A DNA stretch of 9,356 bases from Bacillota bacterium (GTDB taxonomy: Bacteria; Bacillota; Clostridia; Peptostreptococcales; Anaerovoracaceae). The position numbers were made by a program, and so were the translations under genes. This document shows, in pieces, positions 1-6,810 of this stretch. Where the stretch lies: assembly GCA_022706625.1 (NCBI GenBank), contig JAKJCD010000070.1, forward strand, positions 1-9,356, written 5' to 3'. Numbering within the stretch: position 1 is the first letter of the stretch; the number at the start of each line of letters is the position of its first letter. Under the pieces are notes generated by a model. It was not told where the DNA came from and ran no database searches. It saw only the letters and a list, made by a program, of their open reading frames with translations.

Positions 1-1735
1 CCATAGGCTTAACGTAACCCAAACGGCTGCTTACTTCCGCAAATGCAAGCAATACGTCCAAAGAAGCGATCGCTGAAGATGTATTCTGTATCGCTTCGAT
101 ATAGCCTTGCAGCTCCTCCCGTATTTCCTGAAAGAGATCATATTCCAAGCGATTGATCCCGGTTTCCGCATTGAGGACTACGCTTTCAACCTGCTTCAAT
201 TCAGGTGTAATAAAACGCTCACAGTTAACTAAGGTCTGCTTTCTTATATAGTTTTCCGGCACTGAATCATAATTCGATTTTGTCACTTCTATATAGTAGC
301 CGAAAACCTTGTTAAAACCCACTTTCAGGTTCTTTATCCCGGTACGGCGCCGTTCGGCTTCTTCAAGACCGGCAATAAAGATCTGTCCCTCGCGGATCGA
401 ATCCTTAAGACGATCCAAATCTTCCGAATAACCGTCTCGTATCAGGCCTCCTTCCCTAATAGTGAACGGAGGTTCGCTGACGATGGCCCTGTCAATGAGG
501 GAAGTGACCTCAAGAAGATCGTTCATGTCTTTTCCCAAACTCTCCAGCAGCTTATTCCCACAGTTTTTCAGCAGTTCTTTGATATCCGGCACCGAAGCTA
601 CGGAGTTTCTAAGAGAAACAAGATCTCTGCCGTTGGCATTTCCGCAGGCTACTCTGCCGATCAGTCGTTCAAGGTCATAAATCTGTTTTAAATGTTCTCT
701 CATATCGTTTCGAAGCAGAACATCATCCACCAGCAGCTCTACCGCATCGAGCCTCTTGCATATCGGCCCCACTTGATTCAGAGGTTCTCTCAGCCACTGT
801 TTCATCTTCCTCGAGCCCATGGCTGTCCGAGTCTTGTCAAGAACACCCAGCAGAGATCCCTGAAATTTCTTATCGTATATGGTTTCCGTCAGTTCCAGAT
901 TCTTGACTGTAGCCTTGTCAAGCGACATAAAGCTGTTCAAATCAGATATTTTTAGCCTCTTTAAATGAGACAGGGCTTGTTTCTGTGTTTCGAAAAGATA
1001 TGTAAGCAAAGCGCCTAAAGCCATAACCGACATGGGGCGTTCCGAAAGACCTATCCCTTTCAGTGATTTTACACCGAATTGAGACATTATTCGTTCCTCC
1101 GCAAGAGGGCGCGAACAATAGGAAGCGGCCAGCAGGGTAACAAGTGCATCCGACTGGTTTTCCAGATCAAGAAGCAATTCCGGTTCCCGGCAATTCTCTT
1201 CTCCGAAAATCAGGATCTCTTTTGCCGACAGCTTTAGAAGCTCATTGAGAAGGTTCTCCATAAAACCTTTTTTATTGAACTCCAGGCAACCCGTCTCACC
1301 TGTTGAAAGATCACAGTAAGCCAGGGCGCCTCCTGACAAATCAATATAAACAGAAGACAGATAACTGTTTTCCTTTTCGTTGAGCAATGCCTGGTTCAAT
1401 GCCGTCCCAGGAGTGATTATGCGAACAACTTCTCTTTTTACGATGCCTTTTGCGGTGGCGGGATCCTCCATCTGTTCACAGATGGCTACTTTGTATCCCT
1501 TATCCAATAATTTAGCGATGTAAATATCTGCCGCATGATAGGGGACGCCACACATGGGGGCTCTTTCGTCCAGGCCGCAGTTTTTACCTGTGAGTGTTAC
1601 CTCCATTGCTTTCGAAGCCGTCAGCGCATCCTCAAAAAACATCTCGTAAAAATCTCCGAGACGGAAAAAAAGTATCGCATCGGTGTAATCCTTTTTGATA
1701 TCTAAATATTGCTGCATCATAGGTGTCAGCGCCAT
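1..1735 (-). CDS. mutS: DNA mismatch repair protein MutS, N-terminal 578 codons (3' end outside window)
   Basis: MutS binds base mismatches and small loops after replication and recruits MutL. I translated this frame by hand from ATG 1735-1733; no stop interrupts it before base 1. Visible parts: the mismatch-binding domain with GDFYEMF at residues 27-33, in which Phe29 and Glu31 correspond to the Phe-x-Glu wedge that stacks on the mismatch; the family motif PMCGVPYHA at 60-68; CEQMEDP at 86-92; the connector domain at roughly 125-250; the core lever region with RTAMGSRKMKQWLREP at 303-318; and the clamp region further on. The window ends at GYVKPM, just before the C-terminal ATPase domain, so the Walker A motif is not visible. 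The gene lies 16 bases after the tlyA stop, with an AAGAGGG Shine-Dalgarno at 1748-1742 spaced 6 bases from the ATG. It is probably the last visible member of the same operon. An upstream ATG at 1740 is out of frame. Confidence 0.97.
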   Translation of the reverse strand, partial: MALTPMMQQYLDIKKDYTDAILFFRLGDFYEMFFEDALTASKAMEVTLTGKNCGLDERAPMCGVPYHAADIYIAKLLDKGYKVAICEQMEDPATAKGIVKREVVRIITPGTALNQALLNEKENSYLSSVYIDLSGGALAYCDLSTGETGCLEFNKKGFMENLLNELLKLSAKEILIFGEENCREPELLLDLENQSDALVTLLAASYCSRPLAEERIMSQFGVKSLKGIGLSERPMSVMALGALLTYLFETQKQALSHLKRLKISDLNSFMSLDKATVKNLELTETIYDKKFQGSLLGVLDKTRTAMGSRKMKQWLREPLNQVGPICKRLDAVELLVDDVLLRNDMREHLKQIYDLERLIGRVACGNANGRDLVSLRNSVASVPDIKELLKNCGNKLLESLGKDMNDLLEVTSLIDRAIVSEPPFTIREGGLIRDGYSEDLDRLKDSIREGQIFIAGLEEAERRRTGIKNLKVGFNKVFGYYIEVTKSNYDSVPENYIRKQTLVNCERFITPELKQVESVVLNAETGINRLEYDLFQEIREELQGYIEAIQNTSSAIASLDVLLAFAEVSSRLGYVKPM

Positions 1736-1751
1736 TGCATGCCCTCTTATC

Positions 1752-2585
1752 CTATATTTCTTTTTCTATGTCCGGCTTCTCAAAAAAGTAAGCAAATGCC
1801 GAATCAACCGTTGTTCTTTCGTCGATTGTTCCGATTCCCGCATCCGCAGTTTTTCTTAGAAGTATAAGGTATTCGATATTGCCTTTAGCTCCGGTCAAAG
1901 GAGACCATGTCAGTGCTTCTGTTTTTAACCCTCTGTCTTCTCCGTACTTCATCACCTTGCGGATCACTTCGGTATGAACAGATCTTTCCTTCACGATGCC
2001 GTGCTTTCCGACTTGGCTCCTGCCTGCTTCAAACTGAGGCTTAATAAGGCAGATTACTATGCCGTCCTCTCTCAGGAGCTTAGCGGCAACGGGAAAAATC
2101 AAATCAACCGAGATAAAGGATACATCGATGCTTATCAGATCAATTGTGTCCAAAATCTTATTCGTATCAAGATATCTGATATTAGTCCTCTCGATATTGA
2201 CGACTCTCTCATCGTTTCTCAGTTTATAATGAAGCTGCCCATAGCCCACATCGATGGCATATACTTTAGAGGCGCCCTTTTGCAGAAGACAATCCGTAAA
2301 ACCTCCGGTAGAAGCTCCCATATCCACCGCTGCATAACCTGTTGGATCGATCCCAAACAGATTAAGGGCTTTTTCAAGCTTTAGCCCTCCCCTTCCCACA
2401 TATGGGCAGAGTGCTTGTTTTATATCTATAAGAGCAGTCTCTTTCACCTGTGTGCCCGCTTTATCACAAAGCTGCTTGTCCACATAAACGAGCCCCGCCA
2501 TCACTGCAGCCTTTGCTTTTTCTCTGGATTCAAAATAACCCTGTTTAACAAGGATAGAATCAAGCCTTTCCTTCAAAAAAGTCAC
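1752..2585 (-). CDS. tlyA: TlyA family rRNA (cytidine-2'-O)-methyltransferase, S4 plus FtsJ domains
   Basis: TlyA family enzymes 2'-O-methylate cytidines in 23S rRNA (C1920) and, in some lineages, 16S rRNA (C1409), using SAM. The 277-residue protein has an N-terminal S4 RNA-binding domain (about 5-60, with ESREKAKAAVMAGLVYV from 19). A Rossmann FtsJ domain follows: SAM-binding motif DMGASTGGFTD at 88-98, and candidates for the FtsJ K-D-K-E catalytic tetrad at Lys69, Asp154, Lys182 and Glu238. Family signatures YVGRGGLKLEKAL and IKPQFEAGR are present. The start is GTG at 2585-2583, inside the end of dxs (26-base overlap). It places the S4 domain where the family has it and follows an AAAGGG site 3 bases upstream; TTG three codons later is a weaker alternative. 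Older annotations call such proteins hemolysin A; the rRNA methyltransferase assignment is better supported. Which rRNA site is methylated cannot be told from the sequence. Confidence 0.95.
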   Translation of the reverse strand: MTFLKERLDSILVKQGYFESREKAKAAVMAGLVYVDKQLCDKAGTQVKETALIDIKQALCPYVGRGGLKLEKALNLFGIDPTGYAAVDMGASTGGFTDCLLQKGASKVYAIDVGYGQLHYKLRNDERVVNIERTNIRYLDTNKILDTIDLISIDVSFISVDLIFPVAAKLLREDGIVICLIKPQFEAGRSQVGKHGIVKERSVHTEVIRKVMKYGEDRGLKTEALTWSPLTGAKGNIEYLILLRKTADAGIGTIDERTTVDSAFAYFFEKPDIEKEI

Positions 2586-4434
2586 GCACCCTTTCGGTCA
2601 CGGAGGCCGTATCCATCCCGTAACGATAAAACAATTGCTTTACATCACCATGTTCAATGAATTTATCAGGCCATCCGACAGCAAGATGCTTGAAGCCTCG
2701 TATTTTATTTTCTGAAAGAAGCAAAAGCAGAGTGCTTGCCAATCCTCCTGTAACAACATTGTCCTCCATCGTTACAAGGCGTGAGGTCTTATTGACGGAT
2801 TCGATAATTCTTTTCAGATCCATCGGCTTTAAAAATCTTGAATTTATTATTTCCGCTTCTATCCCGGCTTTTTTCAGTTCTTTGCCTACTTTTAGGGCAG
2901 ATTCGACCATTTTACCCAGCGCAACGATACTCACATCTTTGCCTGCAGCAAGGACTTCGCACCCTCCGTCTATCTCGTAATTGCCGCCGGCAAAAGAAAG
3001 ATCCGAGACAGTACCTCGCGGGTAGCGGATAGCGCAGGGTCCATTCAGGGACATGGCATAATCCATCATAGCTGAAAGCTCTTTCCCGTCTTTCGGAGCC
3101 ATGACCGTCATCCCAGGCATATGTGACAGGTAAGACAGATCGAATACACCGTGGTGGGTTTCTCCGTCGTTTCCCACATTGCCTGCCCGATCAATAAGGA
3201 AGAGCACCGGAAGTCCTGGAATGCATACATCCTCAATGATCTGGTCATATGCTCTTTGGAGGAATGTCGAATAGACCATAACTGCCGGTCTGAAGCCCGC
3301 AAGGGCCAAACCCGCCGCAAAAGCAGTTGCGTGTTGTTCGGCTATCCCAACATCGTAGGTGCGCTCCGGAAAGACATCGTGAAAGAAAGAAAGACCGGTA
3401 GCTTCCATCATAGCCGCCGTTATGCCTACTATTTTTTCATTCTTTCTTCCCAGCTCTGCCAGCTTTTTCCCGGCAACGCAAGAATAAGTGGTTAAATCGG
3501 AAGATGCAAGCAAATTGCCCGTGATCGGGTCAAAAGGCGAAATGCCATGAAATCTGCAGGGGTTAAACTCTGCGTTTCTGTAGCCTTTCCCTTTTTTTGT
3601 AACAACATGCAGCAATACAGGGCCGTCCAGATTTTTTGCAAGCAGTAAGGCATCCGAAATCTCGTGGATATTGTGTCCGTCTATAGGACCGAAGTATTTA
3701 AAACCGATGCTTTCAAAGATGGCGCCTGGGACCAGGGCATATTTCAATGTGTCTCGGATATGTTCAAAACCGGAATAAAGGCTGTCTCCGACTCGCGGGA
3801 CCCCCTTAAGTGTTTTTTTGAGCTGTCTTTTAAACTCAAGATAAGCTTTTGAAGCCCTAAGCTTTCCAAGATGCTGGGATAATCCCCCGCTGCTTTTTTC
3901 GATCGACATCTCGTTGTCATTCAGGACCACGATAATTTTAGAGGCGGTGCTGCCTATATCATTGAGGGCTTCAAAAGCCACCCCGCCTGTCATCGCACCG
4001 TCGCCTATCACAGCTATCACCTCTCCCTCTGTTCCGCAGAGTTCCCGCGCTGCGACATAACCGGCGGCAATGGACAGTGAAGTGCTGGCATGGCCGGAAT
4101 CATACATATCATGCGGGCTTTCACTGCGTTTTGGGAATCCCGAGATGCCGTCAAGAGACCTCAATGTATCGAATTTGTCTGACCTGCCTGTGAGTATTTT
4201 ATGAACATAGGCTTGATGGCCCACATCCCAAATGATCTTATCTTTTGGGCTGTCAAAAATCCTGTGAAGGGCTATAGTAAGCTCGACTACACCTAAATTT
4301 GAGGCAAGGTGTCCTCCTGTATCAGAAATCTTTTCGATAAGAAAATCCCTAATATCGTAAGAGAGAAGGACAAGCTCCTTCTCCGACATCGTTTTAAGGT
4401 CTTCGGGAAAGTTATACTCCTGCAAATGCTTCAT
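2560..4434 (-). CDS. dxs: 1-deoxy-D-xylulose-5-phosphate synthase
   Basis: DXS is the cytosolic, thiamine-diphosphate-dependent first enzyme of the MEP pathway. It condenses pyruvate with glyceraldehyde 3-phosphate to DXP, a precursor of isoprenoids, thiamine and pyridoxal in bacteria. At 624 residues it has full family length. Seen in sequence: GGHLASNLG with active-site His42; the ThDP/Mg motif GDGAMTGG at 144-151 followed by LNDNEMS at 171-177; FGPIDGH at 248-254; DVGIAEQHA with the catalytic Glu366; YSTFLQRAYDQ with Tyr388 and Arg394; DRAGNVGNDGETHHG at 415-429; YPRG with Arg473; and a transketolase C-terminal domain from about 495. All expected catalytic residues are present. ATG 4434 follows GAGGGG 8 bases upstream, which overlaps the ispA stop codon; the gap to ispA is 12 bases. 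Its 3' end overlaps tlyA by 26 bases. Co-location with ispA joins the first step of the pathway to prenyl chain building. Confidence 0.98.
   Translation of the reverse strand: MKHLQEYNFPEDLKTMSEKELVLLSYDIRDFLIEKISDTGGHLASNLGVVELTIALHRIFDSPKDKIIWDVGHQAYVHKILTGRSDKFDTLRSLDGISGFPKRSESPHDMYDSGHASTSLSIAAGYVAARELCGTEGEVIAVIGDGAMTGGVAFEALNDIGSTASKIIVVLNDNEMSIEKSSGGLSQHLGKLRASKAYLEFKRQLKKTLKGVPRVGDSLYSGFEHIRDTLKYALVPGAIFESIGFKYFGPIDGHNIHEISDALLLAKNLDGPVLLHVVTKKGKGYRNAEFNPCRFHGISPFDPITGNLLASSDLTTYSCVAGKKLAELGRKNEKIVGITAAMMEATGLSFFHDVFPERTYDVGIAEQHATAFAAGLALAGFRPAVMVYSTFLQRAYDQIIEDVCIPGLPVLFLIDRAGNVGNDGETHHGVFDLSYLSHMPGMTVMAPKDGKELSAMMDYAMSLNGPCAIRYPRGTVSDLSFAGGNYEIDGGCEVLAAGKDVSIVALGKMVESALKVGKELKKAGIEAEIINSRFLKPMDLKRIIESVNKTSRLVTMEDNVVTGGLASTLLLLLSENKIRGFKHLAVGWPDKFIEHGDVKQLFYRYGMDTASVTERVRDFFEGKA
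2589..2595 (-). promoter_or_regulatory. Shine-Dalgarno for the GTG start of tlyA
   Basis: On the minus strand GAAAGGG lies inside the last codons of dxs, three bases before GTG 2585-2583. It supports the GTG start over the downstream TTG, whose upstream bases are a poor match. Because the site and start are within dxs, initiation on tlyA is probably coupled to dxs translation. Confidence 0.55.
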
Positions 4435-4446
4435 TTATTGTTCCCC

Positions 4447-5343
4447 TCATTTATTTCGTAATGCCAGATGTTTTGCCACCGCTGTAAAGAACTCCCCTTC
4501 ATCATAAAACGGTTCCATTATATCCGTTGCTTTATCGGTAAGACTTTTAAGCTTATGTTTTGATTCTTCCACACCGTAAACCATAGGAAAAGTACATTTG
4601 GAGCGTGCATCATCCTGCCCTGAGCATTTTCCCATGGTTTCTGTATCTCCATAAATATCAAGAAGGTCATCGGAGATCTGGAATCCGAGTCCTATGGCTT
4701 CTCCGTAATCGGTTAGAGCTTTTAGCCTGTCTTTATCCCCGCATCCCAGGTATGCCCCGGCCCTTATGCAGGATACTATTAACGCGGCTGTCTTATTAAG
4801 GTGGATATATTCAATGTATTCTTTGGCACACTTCCGTCCTTGGGACTCTATGTCCGCCACCTGTCCTGCGACCATTCCTCTGCAGCCGGCACCCTTTGCG
4901 ATTTCATACGATGCCCTGACTCTGCATTTCAATTTGAGAGGGTCGTCGAAATAGAGAAGCATGTCCTTTATCATGATCTCAAAAGCCGCCGACAAAAGAC
5001 CATCCCCTGCCAGTATTGATATATTCTGTCCGAATACCATATGATTCGTAGGCCTTCCTCTCCGCATTTCGTCGTCGTCCATGCAGGGAAGATCATCATG
5101 GATCAATGAATAGGTATGTATATACTCCACAGCAGCGGCATATGGAAGCGAGGAATTGATATCACAGCCACAAAATTCGCTTGCGGCAAGAAGCAATATC
5201 GGCCTGATGCGTTTCCCTCCGGAGGTTAGGCTGTATTTGATAGATTCGTACAGAGTTTCACTCTGTCTGTCTATTTCGGGCAGAAAATCAAGCAGATGGC
5301 TTTCGATAAATTCTTTATATCTTTCATATTCTTTGTTGAACAT
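4447..5343 (-). CDS. ispA: Farnesyl diphosphate synthase (short-chain trans-prenyltransferase, IspA type)
   Basis: This cytosolic enzyme joins DMAPP or GPP with IPP to make GPP and FPP, the precursor of undecaprenyl and other longer prenyl chains. The 298-residue length matches the IspA/YqiD family. Motifs: GGKRIRP at 42-48 (IPP binding); the first aspartate-rich motif DDLPCMD at 83-89 followed by RRGRPTNH at 94-101; KTAAL at 184-188; and the second aspartate-rich motif FQISDDLLD at 221-229. The residues just before the first motif (HTYSLIHDD) closely resemble E. coli IspA, which supports FPP as the product, although chain length cannot be proven by eye. The ATG at 5343 has a GGCGGG site 5 bases upstream. 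The 38-base gap after xseB shows no hairpin or promoter I can defend. It sits directly before dxs in the same presumed operon. Ten cysteines are spread along the chain with no cluster pattern. Confidence 0.95.
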   Translation of the reverse strand: MFNKEYERYKEFIESHLLDFLPEIDRQSETLYESIKYSLTSGGKRIRPILLLAASEFCGCDINSSLPYAAAVEYIHTYSLIHDDLPCMDDDEMRRGRPTNHMVFGQNISILAGDGLLSAAFEIMIKDMLLYFDDPLKLKCRVRASYEIAKGAGCRGMVAGQVADIESQGRKCAKEYIEYIHLNKTAALIVSCIRAGAYLGCGDKDRLKALTDYGEAIGLGFQISDDLLDIYGDTETMGKCSGQDDARSKCTFPMVYGVEESKHKLKSLTDKATDIMEPFYDEGEFFTAVAKHLALRNK

Positions 5344-5381
5344 TTCATCCCGCCTTATCTTTCAGGTGTTACAGGCTTCAT

Positions 5382-5600
5382 TTACTCGCCGAAATCAACC
5401 AGCTCCTGCTTTATCCTGTCATACATTTGTATTCTTTTATTTGCTTCTGCCAAATGCTCTTTACATTTCTCGTAATACTGCATTCCTTCTTCAAAACGTG
5501 TTAGAGCCTCCTCTAAAGTCGTCTTTTCAGATTTGAGCGCCGCTACTGAGTTCTCCAGCCCTTTTAAGGCTTCTTCAAAATTCATTGTATTCTCTTCCAT
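5382..5600 (-). CDS. xseB: Exodeoxyribonuclease VII small subunit
   Basis: XseB is the small helical subunit of exonuclease VII, a metal-independent nuclease that degrades single-stranded DNA from both ends. Several copies bind the C-terminal coiled-coil of each XseA. The 72-residue protein has the family signature: NFEEALKGLENSVAAL near the start, an alternating charged segment, and LTRFEEGMQYYEKC at 33-46, all compatible with a two-helix hairpin. I prefer ATG 5600-5598 because GAGGAG lies 8 bases upstream; the second in-frame ATG at 5585 (residue 6) has only a weak purine stretch. With the first start the gene overlaps the end of xseA by 26 bases in another frame, so the two subunits are probably translationally coupled. 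Confidence 0.95.
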   Translation of the reverse strand: MEENTMNFEEALKGLENSVAALKSEKTTLEEALTRFEEGMQYYEKCKEHLAEANKRIQMYDRIKQELVDFGE

Positions 5601-6810
5601 ATGACGCTCTCCTCACTTCATTTACTAAACATTTAATTTTACCATCTTTGCATATGACCGTCAATAAGTCGCCTATTTTCAATGCATTTGCTGATCCGAT
5701 CAATTTGCCGTCCTCGCCGATCAATACTCCGTACCCTTTTTCCATAATTGAATATGGACTGTCCATTCTAAGTTCTGAAACCAGTATATCAGCTTCTATG
5801 TTTTTTTTTGAAAGCTCATCCGTTATCAAATGACAGAGGTCCTTGACATATGCATGAACAATCATCTCTGATAATTGGATCCGGCTATGAATCTGAGTCC
5901 TCAGCGATTCCATATTGTATCGTTCGGTCTGCAGCTCAAAATGCTGAAGTAAACGCCGGCCTGCTCCCATAATCTCAGCCGCCGCCGCCTTTATTAAGGA
6001 TCGCAGTATTTTTGTGTCGGGAACGGCCAGCTGGGCAGCTTCCGTAGGCGTGGCAGCTCGAAGATCGGAAACGTAATCCGCCAGGGTGAAATCCGTCTCG
6101 TGCCCGACTGCGGAGATCACAGGTATCTCGGAAAGAAAAATGCTTCGGGCAACCCGTTCTTCATTGAAAGTCCAGAGCTCCTCGATCGAGCCGCCTCCTC
6201 TTCCTATAATGACTATATCGGTTTCGGGGAATAACAGATTTACATTTTCAATGGCAGTGCAAATATCTTCTGCAGCATCCGGGCCCTGCACCAAGCAAGG
6301 ATAAAGTATAACCTTTACCACATCATTTTTTTGCCGTATTATTTTAAATATATCGCGTACAGCCGCCCCGGTTTCCGAAGTGATGACGACAACCTGTTTT
6401 GGATACGAAGGTATCGTTTTTTTATACTTAGGGTCAAACAACCCTTCCCTTTCAAGCTTTGTTTTCAACGCAAAATAAGCTGCCGTCAGATTTCCCGTGC
6501 CTTCGACGCTTATATCCCGGACATTAAGAGAATAGGTTCCTCCTTTTTCATAGACGGAAATATATCCCGATGCGGTTATCTGCAGCCCTTCCGACAGCTC
6601 ATAATGCAGCCCTCTTACACAATCGGAGGGAAGAAAGCAGGATAGCTTGCTGTCCTCATCTTTCAATGTAAAAAAAACATGCCCCGAACCGTGATACTTC
6701 AGATTGGATATCTCACCGATCACAGATACATTACCTAAAAGCGGGTCTGTCTGAAGCACTCTTTTTACGTAATTATTGAATTGTGATACACGAATCGGCT
6801 TTATGGCCAT
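5575..6810 (-). CDS. xseA: Exodeoxyribonuclease VII large (catalytic) subunit
   Basis: XseA is the catalytic subunit of exonuclease VII and works with XseB, encoded directly downstream, on single-stranded DNA in recombination and mismatch processing. Domains: an N-terminal OB-fold (about 1-100) with GEISNLKYHGSGHVFFTLKD from residue 32; the catalytic domain with VVVITSETGAAVRDI at 140-154, GRGGGSIEELW at 203-213 and GHETDFTLAD at 236-245 followed by RAATPTEAAQL; a helical, probably coiled-coil segment (about 265-345); and the C-terminal SPYSIMEKGYG at 351-361. At 411 residues it is some 40 shorter than E. coli or B. subtilis XseA, mostly in the helical arm. The ATG at 6810 overlaps the end of the upstream Kae1-like gene by 10 bases and follows a G-rich site (GGGGGT) about 9 bases away. 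Nine consecutive A residues on the coding strand (5809-5801) encode Lys335-Lys336. Confidence 0.97.
   Translation of the reverse strand: MAIKPIRVSQFNNYVKRVLQTDPLLGNVSVIGEISNLKYHGSGHVFFTLKDEDSKLSCFLPSDCVRGLHYELSEGLQITASGYISVYEKGGTYSLNVRDISVEGTGNLTAAYFALKTKLEREGLFDPKYKKTIPSYPKQVVVITSETGAAVRDIFKIIRQKNDVVKVILYPCLVQGPDAAEDICTAIENVNLLFPETDIVIIGRGGGSIEELWTFNEERVARSIFLSEIPVISAVGHETDFTLADYVSDLRAATPTEAAQLAVPDTKILRSLIKAAAAEIMGAGRRLLQHFELQTERYNMESLRTQIHSRIQLSEMIVHAYVKDLCHLITDELSKKNIEADILVSELRMDSPYSIMEKGYGVLIGEDGKLIGSANALKIGDLLTVICKDGKIKCLVNEVRRASYGREYNEF
5609..5614 (-). promoter_or_regulatory. Shine-Dalgarno for xseB inside the xseA coding sequence
   Basis: GAGGAG on the minus strand, 8 bases before ATG 5600, is the best ribosome site near the start of xseB. 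It selects the first ATG over the one at 5585 and lies within the last codons of xseA. Confidence 0.65.

Noticed and set aside
1974..2384. A 136-residue open frame on the plus strand, antisense to tlyA
   Set aside because: It falls inside the conserved methyltransferase domain of tlyA and has no recognisable motif.
3591..3597. A7 tract in dxs resembling a slippery sequence (approximate position)
   Set aside because: It encodes part of the conserved KKGKGY motif of the family, and no downstream stem or frameshift product is suggested.
4447..5343. Ten cysteines in IspA as a possible metal or redox site
   Set aside because: They are scattered and form no recognisable iron-sulfur or zinc spacing; the enzyme family uses only aspartate-bound magnesium.
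5355..5381. A possible 8-codon leader peptide (MKPVTPER) between xseB and ispA on the minus strand
   Set aside because: It starts at the xseB stop, but it has no distinct codon pattern, no adjacent hairpin and no clear ribosome site of its own. Such short frames are expected by chance.
5156..5536. A 126-residue plus-strand open frame across ispA and xseB
   Set aside because: It crosses two real genes on the other strand, with no domain or context of its own.
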